From: an uncultured Bacteroides sp.
GTDB lineage: Bacteria; Bacteroidota; Bacteroidia; Bacteroidales; Bacteroidaceae
DNA: 64,000 nucleotides
Assembly (NCBI GenBank): GCA_949300425.1
Contig: CASGED010000035.1
Span: 62,001-126,000, forward strand
Direction of reading: 5' to 3'
In this document: piece after piece, positions 7,430-13,157 of the stretch
Layout of the letters: every line of letters begins with the position of its first letter
Numbering within the stretch: position 1 is the stretch's first letter
The notes under the pieces: model-generated
Database searches by the model: none
Told to the model about the DNA's origin: nothing
Seen by the model: the letters and a program-made list of their open reading frames with translations, nothing else
Program-made: the position numbers and the translations under genes

Positions 7430-8338
7430 ATGGAACTACTCATAACCAATATTGAAGAATTGCAGGCGACGGTGAAGCTGAACAGCACCGTCGCCTTTGA
7501 AAGCGTCAGCCCCTTCATTGCCGACGCTACCGACATCTATTTAGAGCCGAACGTGGGCGCCGCCACTTTGGAGAAAGCCGCCACGGACGACCGGCTGAAG
7601 GAGAAACTGTGTCGTGCCCTCGGTCCGCTCGCCATGTCCCTCGCCACCGATGAACTGGGCATCCAGTACGGCGACGCGGGCATCACGGTGCAGAACAAGC
7701 AGGGCGAACGCTCGCCCGCCAGCGACACCAAGATTGCCGCCGCCAAGCAGAACCTGTACTTCCGGGGCATGCAGGCCCTCGACCGCCTGCTTGCCTACCT
7801 CGCCGCCCATGGAGAGGAGTACCCCGAATACGCTGCCCATGCCGAGAGCGTCACGCCCGGCGGCTGCCTGGTGCGCAGTGCCCGCCAGTTTCAGGACGAA
7901 GGCTTGGTGAACATCGACTACTCCACACTGAGCTTCCGCGCCATGCTTCCTGTGTTGTTGCAACTGCAAGTGCGCAACGTAGGCGGTCTGTTGGGCGAAG
8001 CGTTGTACAAACGGGTATTGGCGGGAGAAGAAGCCTTGGCGGGACTGCGTACCCTCTGCGTGCGCTACCTTTGCGCCAAGTGCGCCGAGCTGCACACCAG
8101 TCAGACCGGCCGCGAGCAACGCCTGAACGGCAACCAGCCGGAGTACCAGCCGCTCATCCGCCCCCTCTACACCGACCGGACGGACACCGGCAACTACTAC
8201 GCCGGGCAAGCCTCGTTCTACGAAGAGCAAATCAACGGCTGGCTGCAGGAACACCCCGAAGAGAGCGGCATCGACACCGCCGCCCATCCGCTGAAGTGGA
8301 ACGCCAAGGACAAGAAACTGTTTACCTCCATCGTGTAA
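7430..8338 (+). CDS. Phage head/connector-like protein (DUF6712-like)
   Basis: A 302-aa, mainly helical protein beginning MELLITNIEELQATVKL. It includes FIADATDIYLEPNVG, a motif I associate with the Bacteroidetes phage family DUF6712 (from memory). The start at 7430 is chosen because the upstream ATG (7406) lies in repeat sequence. It sits directly after the portal, where head-tail connectors or the capsid gene usually lie. It does not look like an HK97-fold capsid protein (no long beta-rich region), so a connector or adaptor role is preferred. Function inferred from position. Confidence 0.45.
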   Translation: MELLITNIEELQATVKLNSTVAFESVSPFIADATDIYLEPNVGAATLEKAATDDRLKEKLCRALGPLAMSLATDELGIQYGDAGITVQNKQGERSPASDTKIAAAKQNLYFRGMQALDRLLAYLAAHGEEYPEYAAHAESVTPGGCLVRSARQFQDEGLVNIDYSTLSFRAMLPVLLQLQVRNVGGLLGEALYKRVLAGEEALAGLRTLCVRYLCAKCAELHTSQTGREQRLNGNQPEYQPLIRPLYTDRTDTGNYYAGQASFYEEQINGWLQEHPEESGIDTAAHPLKWNAKDKKLFTSIV

Positions 8339-8400
8339 TTTACAATTTACCAAGTACAAAGTACCATTCGTCATTAAACATTAAACATTAAACATTAAAG
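8338..8400 (+). repeat. AT-rich repeat and ATTAAAC tandem units
   Basis: TTTACAATTTACCAAGTAC-type sequence is followed by four tandem copies of ATTAAAC/G (about 8373-8400), directly before a GTG start codon at 8403. Confidence 0.65.
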
Positions 8401-8402
8401 AC

Positions 8403-9185
8403 GTGCATACCCTACAGATAAACGATGACACCTACCAAGTGCCCGCCGACTGGGACGAACTGACCGTGCCGCAGTTGGAGTACCTGGCACGGATCAGCCA
8501 GGCGGACCAGCCCGTGGAACAGTTCAAGCTGCTCGCCTTGCTCTACTGCCTCGGGGCACGCATCGACGGACGCGGACGGGTGCGGATCGGGAAGAAAGCC
8601 TACACATTGGATGCGGAGCGCATGAACCGTCTGGCGGATGTCATGGGCTGGACTTTGGAACATGGCAAGAAACGCTACACGCTGACCTTCCGCCGCACGG
8701 TCAATCCCTATCCCACGCTGCAAGTCCGCCGGCAGCGGCTGACGGGACCGGACGACAACCTTTTCGACATCACCTTCGAGCAATACATGTACCTGCAGAC
8801 CTACCTCGACGCGGCAACCGCCGACCCTGCCCAAATAGACAACGTGCTGGCCTGCCTATGGCACACGGGACAGCAGTTCGACATCAACCGTCTGGAGCAT
8901 GACGCCCGGCTCATCCATCATTTGCGTGACGTCACGAAAATGGTCATGACCTGGTTCGTCATGGGCAGCATCCGTTATTTGTCGGACAGCTTCCCCCGCG
9001 TGTTCGGCGACGGTGGCGGGCAAGGCTTCGGGAACGTGTTCGACTCCCAGCTTCGCCTGCTCGACAGCCTTGCCGCCCACGACATGACGAAGAAAGACCA
9101 GGTGCGCCGCGGCCTGTTCCTCGACGCCATCTACTCCATGGACGAGCGGCTGCGGATACAGGAAGAAGCGGAGAAGAAAATGTGA
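8403..9185 (+). CDS. Probable phage tail-assembly chaperone-like protein
   Basis: A 260-aa product with a GTG start. It begins MHTLQINDDTYQVPADWDEL followed by TVPQLEYLARI, which resembles tail assembly proteins of Bacteroidales phages that precede the tape measure gene. The C-terminal part is helical and charged (MDERLRIQEEAEKKM). An accessory island of small genes follows before the remaining tail genes. Evidence is resemblance and context only, and no slippage site for a frameshifted extension was seen. Confidence 0.4.
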   Translation: MHTLQINDDTYQVPADWDELTVPQLEYLARISQADQPVEQFKLLALLYCLGARIDGRGRVRIGKKAYTLDAERMNRLADVMGWTLEHGKKRYTLTFRRTVNPYPTLQVRRQRLTGPDDNLFDITFEQYMYLQTYLDAATADPAQIDNVLACLWHTGQQFDINRLEHDARLIHHLRDVTKMVMTWFVMGSIRYLSDSFPRVFGDGGGQGFGNVFDSQLRLLDSLAAHDMTKKDQVRRGLFLDAIYSMDERLRIQEEAEKKM

Positions 9186-9189
9186 GGAA

Positions 9190-9245
9190 GATAAAGAAAT
9201 AATTATCAAAAGATTTGGAGGATGATAAAGAAATCATTATCTTTG
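9190..9245 (+). promoter_or_regulatory. Promoter with two direct-repeat operator-like sites
   Basis: A -33 TTTG (9214-9217) and a -7 TATCTTTG (9238-9245) are spaced by 20 bp, an ideal Bacteroidetes promoter. Two near-identical 18-bp sites, GATAAAGAAATAATTATC (9190-9207) and GATAAAGAAATCATTATC (9224-9241), lie 34 bp apart. The second overlaps the -7 box, as expected for repressor binding. It drives the 55-aa gene. Confidence 0.65.
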
Positions 9246-9272
9246 TATCGTCAATCAAAAAGAGCTCTTTGA

Positions 9273-9440
9273 ATGACTGACGAAGAAGCGCTAAAGGCGC
9301 GGGTAGAAGAATATGTTGAGAACCTCAACTACTACCTCCGCAACTACAACCGGCTTATCACCGTTGGTTATAGGAAAGCGGTACTGGACGCTGAGATAGA
9401 ATGGTTGAAAGAACAAATCAAGCTGCTCAGCAACCGGTAG
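9273..9440 (+). CDS. 55-aa coiled protein, unknown function
   Basis: The product starts MTDEEALKARVEEYVENLNYYLRN and ends EIEWLKEQIKLLSNR, a likely helical hairpin or coiled coil. It has its own promoter (9214-9245) and terminator (9441-9487), so it is a free-standing unit inside the late gene block. No family recognised. It is the first gene of the accessory island that separates the tail chaperone-like gene from the later tail genes. Confidence 0.6.
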   Translation: MTDEEALKARVEEYVENLNYYLRNYNRLITVGYRKAVLDAEIEWLKEQIKLLSNR

Positions 9441-9487
9441 AAAGAAAGCCTGCCGGGAGTCGCGACCCGGCGGGCATTCTTTCTTCG
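9441..9487. terminator. Rho-independent terminator, possibly bidirectional
   Basis: AAGAAAGCCTGCCGGG pairs with CCCGGCGGG plus CATTCTTTCTT across the loop AGTCGCGA. A U-rich flank exists on the plus strand, and the A-rich start would serve as U-run on the minus strand. Confidence 0.7.
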
Positions 9488-9513
9488 TCATGAACCTCTA
9501 AACAAATTGACGT

Positions 9514-9942
9514 ATGGATGTAAAGAAAGAATTTATCAGACTGAAAGAACAATGGATGCATGCAAGCGGAGAAGACCGTGAAAAGGCCGATGCCGAAATG
9601 CAGGTTTTCTTCGATGCACTCCGGGAGGAAGACAAGGCTTTGCTGGAGGAAGCCGTCAACGAAGACTTTGCCCAGCTGCATAAAGATGTGGAAGAAGCAC
9701 ATAAGCTTGCCGAACAAATCACCATCCGGAAACAGTTGGAGGAAGTATTGCCTTTCATCTCCGTATCGGAATTTGCCAAGACTTATTTCGGGCGTTCCGC
9801 CTCGTGGTTGCACCAACGCATCAACGGGAATGCCATCCATGGCAAACCGGCGACTTTTACTTCCGAGGAGGTCAAGACACTTTCCAACGCCTTGAATGAT
9901 GTCGCCGCTAAGTTGCAACGGGCGGCTATGGCTGTGGCATAA
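9514..9942 (+). CDS. DUF5053 family protein
   Basis: A 142-aa protein whose C-terminal part, VSEFAKTYFGRSASWLHQRING followed by GKPATFTSEEVKTLSNAL, matches what I know of DUF5053, common in Bacteroides phages and mobile elements. The N-terminal two-thirds is a long charged helix (coiled coil, residues about 1-80). The C-terminal segment resembles a HTH with a Trp/Arg recognition helix. It is followed immediately by a strong terminator. Role unknown, possibly regulatory. Confidence 0.75.
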   Translation: MDVKKEFIRLKEQWMHASGEDREKADAEMQVFFDALREEDKALLEEAVNEDFAQLHKDVEEAHKLAEQITIRKQLEEVLPFISVSEFAKTYFGRSASWLHQRINGNAIHGKPATFTSEEVKTLSNALNDVAAKLQRAAMAVA

Positions 9943-9953
9943 CTCAATCGAAT

Positions 9954-9993
9954 AAAGAGAGCGGGACGCGCATGACGCCCCGCTCTCTTTTTG
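9954..9993 (+). terminator. Rho-independent terminator after DUF5053 gene
   Basis: AGAGAGCGGG pairs with CCCGCTCTCT (loop ACGCGCATGACGC), followed by a T-run. The end of the T-run (TTTG at 9990-9993) doubles as the -33 element of the next promoter. Confidence 0.85.
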
Positions 9994-10021
9994 CCCGGAC
10001 GGGAAAGAATGCTTATCTTTG
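9990..10021 (+). promoter_or_regulatory. Promoter of cassette 1
   Basis: TTTG at 9990-9993, 20 bp, then TATCTTTG at 10014-10021, followed by CAGTGCC as in the other cassette promoters. It reads into the structured leader of the 115-aa gene. Confidence 0.7.
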
Positions 10022-10143
10022 CAGTGCCGAACAAAAATAACATGATGGACCCCTTGCAACAGTGTAACACGTAGACAACCGTGTTCAGGTTTGTAGTTTT
10101 CCTGTCGGCGCACTGTTGTGAGGGGTTCGCCCTATATATAATA
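10022..10143 (+). ncRNA. Structured pseudoknot leader, copy 1
   Basis: Helix B pairs 10050-10064 (CCCCTTGCAACAGTG) with 10111-10125 (CACTGTTGTGAGGGG) over 15 bp including two wobbles. Inside it is hairpin C, AACACG (10066-10071) with CGTGTT (10080-10085). Helix A pairs GTGCCGA (10024-10030) with TCG/GCAC at 10105-10113 and crosses helix B, making a pseudoknot. A GGG-TTCG-CCC hairpin (10123-10132) would compete for the G-run of helix B just before the ATG. Two paralogous copies lie at 10663 and 11351. Confidence 0.6.
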
Positions 10144-10491
10144 ATGGAGAAAAAGGAACACACCCCGCAGCAAGCGGCACTCCTGCTGCTGACCTACCTG
10201 CATTTGCAACCTGATTGGAGTGCTTGCATCGATGGCTTCAGCACCTACCTCAGTGAACGTCATGGTATCGGATGGGAGCGCACGGAGTTCTTGCTCTACC
10301 ACATGGAGCGTGAAGGACTCATCGTTTTCTTGGGGAATGACCGGTATTGGATACAGATGACGGTCAAAGGACACAAATACTTGCGATGGAAGGGGAGTAA
10401 GCTGGCCGATGTGAATTGGATGAAAGTAGGTATCAGTGTAGCCGCCTCCATTGTAGCCACTCTTATTGGTTGGCTACTGACCGGAGGATAA
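10144..10491 (+). CDS. Small membrane-anchored protein with winged-helix-like N-terminus
   Basis: A 115-aa product. Residues 1-80 look like a winged-helix fold: HTPQQAALLLLTYLH, RTEFLLYHMEREGLIVF, then DRYWIQMTVKGHKYL. Residues about 93-115 form one transmembrane helix (VGISVAASIVATLIGWLLTGG). The ATG at 10144 follows the structured leader; the longer ORF start at 10081 lies inside that leader and is rejected. The 3' end overlaps the convergent 41-aa gene by 29 bp. Possibly a membrane-tethered sensor or exclusion protein; unproven. Confidence 0.6.
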   Translation: MEKKEHTPQQAALLLLTYLHLQPDWSACIDGFSTYLSERHGIGWERTEFLLYHMEREGLIVFLGNDRYWIQMTVKGHKYLRWKGSKLADVNWMKVGISVAASIVATLIGWLLTGG

Positions 10492-10588
10492 TAACCGTGA
10501 GCATGGCAACAAGCATTAGGATGATTGTTAGCAGCACGTACAACGTGTTCAACATTCGTTTCAGCCAAAGGAAATTGTTTTCATTCAT
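10463..10588 (-). CDS. 41-aa hydrophobic peptide, convergent with the 115-aa gene
   Basis: The product MNENNFLWLKRMLNTLYVLL followed by a run of T, I, L, M, V, A is essentially one transmembrane helix, ending RSVANQ. Size and composition resemble type I toxin or phage exclusion peptides. The promoter is likely the minus-strand TATTTTTG (10618-10611), about 23 bp upstream of the ATG. Its 3' end overlaps the end of the 115-aa gene by 29 bp, so the two transcripts would be antisense to each other. Confidence 0.5.
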   Translation of the reverse strand: MNENNFLWLKRMLNTLYVLLTIILMLVAMLTVIILRSVANQ

Positions 10589-10610
10589 AGGATTTGTATT
10601 ATTTCTCCCG

Positions 10611-10660
10611 CAAAAATAATCATTTCCCCTTTGCCAATCCAACAATCCTGCCCATATTTG
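10611..10660. promoter_or_regulatory. Back-to-back divergent promoters of cassettes 1 and 2
   Basis: Minus strand: -7 TATTTTTG (10618-10611). Plus strand: TTTG at 10630-10633, 19 bp, CATATTTG at 10653-10660, then CAGTGCCC. The whole block (TCTCCCGCAAAAATAATCAT, then CCTTTGCCAATCC) is repeated almost unchanged at 11292-11348 and 12135-12191. Confidence 0.65.
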
Positions 10661-10775
10661 CAGTGCCCAATGAACGAATTTAGATGAGCCCCTTTTCAGC
10701 GCGTAATCCGTAGACAGCCGGATTAAGGTTTCAATTGACCTTTGGGCACGTGTTGGAGAGGGGTTCGCCCTATAT
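10661..10775 (+). ncRNA. Structured pseudoknot leader, copy 2
   Basis: Helix A: GTGCCCAA (10663-10670) with TTGGGCAC (10742-10749). Helix B: CCCCTTTTCAGCGCGT (10689-10704) with ACGTGTTGGAGAGGGG (10748-10763), 16 bp counting G-U pairs. Hairpin C: AATCCG (10705-10710) with CGGATT (10719-10724). A and B interleave as a pseudoknot. GGG-TTCG-CCC follows at 10761-10770, then the ATG at 10776. Confidence 0.65.
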
Positions 10776-11120
10776 ATGATGGAACTGAAAGAATTCATCA
10801 AACAGACGATAACGGATATTAAGGATGCCATCAACGAATTGAACCAAGAATTTGAAAGTGATAATGCCGTTGTCAACCCACTAAACATTGATGACTTGAA
10901 GCATCCTAAAACAGAAGGTACCCATAGGAACGTGACAGACATACAGTTTGACTTAAGTCTGTCCGTGATGGAGGAGAAAGGCAAGGAAGGGAAGTTGGGC
11001 GTGATGAACAGCATCGTCAGCCTTGGAGGCACGGCCAAAACAGGAGCCACCCACGAAAATGTCAACCGAATACAGTTTACGATTCCCGTATGCTTTCCCA
11101 GTCGTACAGCGAAGAAATGA
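10776..11120 (+). CDS. Trypsin-co-occurring-domain-2-like small protein
   Basis: A 114-aa product: N-terminal helix MELKEFIKQTITDIKDAINE, then a beta-rich half with TDIQFDLSLSV, a Gly-rich turn (VSLGGTAKTGATHE) and NRIQFTIPVCFP. This order resembles the small proteins classed as trypsin-co-occurring domain 2 (Pepco-like), which I know from biological-conflict operons; the match is from memory and only approximate. Two adjacent ATGs (10776, 10779) are possible starts. The leader is pseudoknot copy 2, and the 3' end overlaps the convergent 66-aa gene by 44 bp. Confidence 0.45.
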   Translation: MMELKEFIKQTITDIKDAINELNQEFESDNAVVNPLNIDDLKHPKTEGTHRNVTDIQFDLSLSVMEEKGKEGKLGVMNSIVSLGGTAKTGATHENVNRIQFTIPVCFPSRTAKK

Positions 11121-11277
11121 TTTTGCCTTTCGTGATGAAGTCATAGCAGCGGTCGGCGTACCAGATGATTTGATACTTGTCGGCTCTGCCTTCGTTCACC
11201 TTGATAGAGTAACGCAAGCAGCGTTCGCGCAGCTTTCTTTCGCGCCGATTACGGATATGTCTGAAGATGTTTATCAT
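11077..11277 (-). CDS. 66-aa basic protein, convergent with the previous gene
   Basis: The product MINIFRHIRNRRERKLRERC is very basic at the N-terminus and continues with IKVNEGRADKYQIIWYADRCYDFI. The ATG at 11277 is preferred over 11301, because 11301 falls within the likely -7 box of its own promoter (TATTTTTG, 11306-11299). The 3' end overlaps the 114-aa gene by 44 bp. No family recognised. It repeats the convergent-pair layout of the neighbouring cassettes. Confidence 0.5.
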   Translation of the reverse strand: MINIFRHIRNRRERKLRERCLRYSIKVNEGRADKYQIIWYADRCYDFITKGKIISSLYDWESIRES

Positions 11278-11298
11278 ACTACTTCTTATTTTCTCCCG

Positions 11299-11348
11299 CA
11301 AAAATAATCATTATCCCTTTGCCAATCCAATTATCCTGCCCATATTTG
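11299..11348. promoter_or_regulatory. Back-to-back divergent promoters of cassettes 2 and 3
   Basis: Minus strand -7 TATTTTTG at 11306-11299. Plus strand TTTG at 11318-11321, 19 bp, CATATTTG at 11341-11348. Near-identical to the block at 10611-10660. Confidence 0.65.
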
Positions 11349-11469
11349 CAGTGCCCAAACAAGTTATATAAAATGAACCCCTTTTCAGCACGTAATCCGT
11401 AAAGTCGGGTTAAGGTAGAATATACACCTTTGGGCACGTGTTGAAGAGGGGTTCGCCCGTTAAGATATT
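11349..11469 (+). ncRNA. Structured pseudoknot leader, copy 3
   Basis: Helix A: GTGCCCAA (11351-11358) with TTGGGCAC (11430-11437). Helix B: CCCCTTTTCAGCACGT (11378-11393) with ACGTGTTGAAGAGGGG (11436-11451). Hairpin C: AATCCG (11394-11399) with CGGGTT (11406-11411). GGG-TTCG-CCC follows. Compared with copy 2, base changes in B and C keep pairing. It leads into a 31-aa ORF at 11470. Confidence 0.65.
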
Positions 11470-11565
11470 ATGAGTAAATCAACACCGAAAATACCGTCAA
11501 CACCTCCGCCTGTTCATCCGACGCCGGTGCCGGGAACGCAAGGATATCCGAAGCCTACAAAATGA
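11470..11565 (+). CDS. 31-aa proline-rich microprotein
   Basis: The product MSKSTPKIPSTPPPVHPTPV then PGTQGYPKPTK holds about ten prolines and no hydrophobic core, so it is probably disordered. It occupies exactly the slot that the 115-aa and 114-aa genes fill in cassettes 1 and 2: after a promoter and pseudoknot leader, and overlapping (by 11 bp) a convergent minus-strand gene. That placement is the main reason to believe it is translated. It could also be a remnant. Confidence 0.4.
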   Translation: MSKSTPKIPSTPPPVHPTPVPGTQGYPKPTK

Positions 11566-12124
11566 GCATAAGAATAAAGTAAGAGATTATCGAACATCCA
11601 ATGCCCGCCAACATGAATTTCAAGGAAATGCCGAAGAAACGAGTCCGCTGCGCATTACGTTCTTCTTGCCAACGGATGGATTCTTCCAGCATATTGATTT
11701 CATCGCACAAGATGCAGCGCATCTGGGTCTCATCGGGTGTGGGTTCCTCTTCCGCACTGAATGATAGTGCATACTCGTTGGGCTGCAGGTCTCTGACTCT
11801 CCGCCCCAACGGCATATAGTCACGGGGCATGATGACCTGCACCATATAAAAAGTGGCGCAAGCGCACCCAACCAACAGAAGCCATACAGGAAGCAGCCCC
11901 CACGCTGGTTGCCCATGGCTAAATAGGTAGGCGCACAACAAAGTAAGCAGGCTGACATAGATAGCTATGACTTTATACGCCCTTTCCGTGGTGTCTCCGG
12001 CTTGCTTGTGGTAGTCGGACATACGGTTTTGGGCTGTTTCGTAATAGAACTTGAGCACGCTTAGTGACAGGGTGAAAGCACTCTCTTTGGTTATTTTGTA
12101 AGTTGTCGTTTCTCTGTTGGTCAT
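11555..12124 (-). CDS. 189-aa multi-pass membrane protein
   Basis: The product starts MTNRETTTYKITKESAFTLS. It has an amphipathic N-terminal helix, a transmembrane pair (about residues 48-65 and 72-92), a cytosolic acidic stretch (FSAEEEPTPDETQM) with a CxxC-like CILCDE, a coiled segment and a third transmembrane helix at the C-terminus. The layout superficially recalls SLATT- or Pycsar-type membrane effectors, but no specific family is claimed. The promoter is the minus-strand TATTTTTG copy at 12149-12142. It converges with the 31-aa ORF. Confidence 0.6.
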   Translation of the reverse strand: MTNRETTTYKITKESAFTLSLSVLKFYYETAQNRMSDYHKQAGDTTERAYKVIAIYVSLLTLLCAYLFSHGQPAWGLLPVWLLLVGCACATFYMVQVIMPRDYMPLGRRVRDLQPNEYALSFSAEEEPTPDETQMRCILCDEINMLEESIRWQEERNAQRTRFFGISLKFMLAGIGCSIISYFILMLIL

Positions 12125-12141
12125 AATGGTAAGTTTTCCCG

Positions 12142-12191
12142 CAAAAATACACATTATCCCTTTGCCAATCCAAATATTCCCCTTATATTTG
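12142..12191. promoter_or_regulatory. Back-to-back divergent promoters of cassette 3 and the ncRNA
   Basis: Minus strand -7 TATTTTTG at 12149-12142. Plus strand TTTG at 12161-12164, 19 bp, TATATTTG at 12184-12191, then CAGTGCTG. Third copy of the repeated divergent block. Confidence 0.65.
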
Positions 12192-12193
12192 CA

Positions 12194-12452
12194 GTGCTGT
12201 AACAAGTGGTTGACTTGTGAAACTTCAACCCCGACCGGACAAACGGTATTTGTCCACTTGCGAACATGTGGGCTTTTTTTATGCCCATCGGTATCATTCT
12301 CCCGACATCGGGAAAATGGTAGCCATATACGAAACACATAGCACCGCACGTTATTCCAAACGGTATAGCGGCTGCCATCCCGAACAATTATTCCAACGCT
12401 TCGGCGGGGTTGAATCACTTGTTACAGCAACGGGTTTGGCAGCCGTTTTTTT
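12194..12452 (+). ncRNA. Structured non-coding RNA with own promoter and terminator
   Basis: It begins just after the TATATTTG box. A 14-bp closing helix pairs TGCTGTAACAAGTG (12195-12208) with CACTTGTTACAGCA (12416-12429). Inside are GGACAAA/TTTGTCC (12237-12255) and a long hairpin TATCATT...CCCGA/TCGGG...AATGGTA (12292-12321). CAAGTGG (12203-12209) could alternatively pair with CCACTTG (12254-12260), echoing helix A of the pseudoknot leaders. It ends in AACGG/CCGTT plus seven Ts (12429-12452). No plausible protein is encoded. Confidence 0.5.
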
Positions 12453-12459
12453 CTGCCAT

Positions 12460-12473
12460 TGCTGTAACAAGTG
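12460..12473 (+). promoter_or_regulatory. Third copy of the 14-bp repeat, next to the 79-aa gene start
   Basis: TGCTGTAACAAGTG recurs here and can pair with 12416-12429, giving a 15-bp hairpin (with one added A/T pair) whose loop holds GGCAG/CTGCC. That hairpin would replace the closing helix of the ncRNA and place the downstream start region next to a stem. It may be a translational switch or a trace of duplication. Confidence 0.4.
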
Positions 12474-12479
12474 TTTCGT

Positions 12480-12719
12480 ATGAAAAAAGAATTGACCCTT
12501 GGCACGCCCGCCGTGCCTGCTCACGACATCAATGTCGTTAGCAAACTCCGTGACCAACTGAACCGTGCGCTCCCCGCCGAGTGCCAAATCAAGACCGCCC
12601 AGGATGCCTGGTACGCGGGTGCCGTCTGCGCCCTCTGCGTGACGTTCCTCTTCCCGCCCGCCCTGCTGGCGTTGGCGTACTGTGTCGTTCAAGCCAAGAA
12701 GGAAGGGGGTGAGCGATGA
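12480..12719 (+). CDS. 79-aa single-pass membrane protein
   Basis: The product has a soluble N-terminal half (MKKELTLGTPAVPAHDINVV...KLRDQLNRALPAECQI) and one transmembrane segment (AWYAGAVCALCVTFLFPPAL continuing LALAYCVV). A GTG at 12471 would add three residues; the ATG at 12480 is preferred. It is the first gene of a tightly coupled trio (ATGA overlaps with the 80-aa and 42-aa genes). Function unknown. Confidence 0.6.
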   Translation: MKKELTLGTPAVPAHDINVVSKLRDQLNRALPAECQIKTAQDAWYAGAVCALCVTFLFPPALLALAYCVVQAKKEGGER

Positions 12720-12958
12720 AGGAGACTACGAACGTGAACCTCACGCCCGAAGTGGTGGAGACCGTCTACAACCTGCAACAACGCGGGTACGCCGAAGGAT
12801 GGATAAAGGATTTGCAGGACATACTGGAGCGCGTCATCCTGGGCGACCTGGGCGACGAAGCCCAACGCCTGCGGTTTGCCGAGAACCTGCTGGGGCTGCA
12901 GTCCGAGCTGCGGAACTTCATCCCCCAACCGGAAGAACAGGAAGGAGGTGCCCAATGA
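12716..12958 (+). CDS. 80-aa phage protein, unknown function
   Basis: The product begins MKETTNVNLTPEVVETVYNL and is helical and acidic (ILGDLGDEAQRLRFAENLLG). It overlaps both neighbours by ATGA, so all three genes are likely co-translated. No family recognised. The content is compatible with a small regulator or assembly factor in the late operon. Confidence 0.6.
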   Translation: MKETTNVNLTPEVVETVYNLQQRGYAEGWIKDLQDILERVILGDLGDEAQRLRFAENLLGLQSELRNFIPQPEEQEGGAQ

Positions 12959-13083
12959 CCCGTGTAGAAGCCCTGCAACTGCTGACCGTCCTGACCAGCA
13001 GCATCACTACCGAGGAGGAGAAGCGCGTCGCCGCCCTCCGTCTGAAGGAACTCATCTGCCTGCTGCTGCCGGAAGAGGAGTGA
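12955..13083 (+). CDS. 42-aa leucine-rich peptide
   Basis: The product MTRVEALQLLTVLTSSITTE then EEKRVAALRLKELICLLLPEEE is an amphipathic leucine-rich helix. Its start overlaps the preceding stop (ATGA). It is followed by the AAGTCAGCCACTTG repeats and a terminator. Function unknown; too short for standard ORF lists. Confidence 0.5.
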   Translation: MTRVEALQLLTVLTSSITTEEEKRVAALRLKELICLLLPEEE

Positions 13084-13141
13084 CAAGTCAGCCACTTGGC
13101 ACGCACAAGTCAGCCACTTGACGCTGCCAAGTCAGCCACTC
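13083..13141 (+). repeat. Three direct copies of AAGTCAGCCACTTG
   Basis: The 15-bp unit CAAGTCAGCCACTTG occurs at about 13084, 13107 and 13126 (last copy ending in ACTCG), starting within a few bases of the 42-aa gene stop. Each unit is a small inverted repeat, CAAGT/ACTTG around CAGCC. Candidate protein-binding array or RNA hairpins in the 3' UTR. Confidence 0.8.
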
Positions 13142-13157
13142 GCCTTTTGTCCTTTAC

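Noticed and set aside
10022..10143. HDV-like self-cleaving ribozyme in the pseudoknot leader
   Set aside because: The helix order resembles HDV (P1, P2, P3, P1', P2'), but helix A' abuts helix B' with no joining strand to hold the catalytic cytosine.
12195..12429. Invertible DNA switch bounded by the 14-bp inverted repeats
   Set aside because: The promoter -7 box lies outside the repeats and no dedicated invertase is adjacent; a terminator inside fits an RNA role better.
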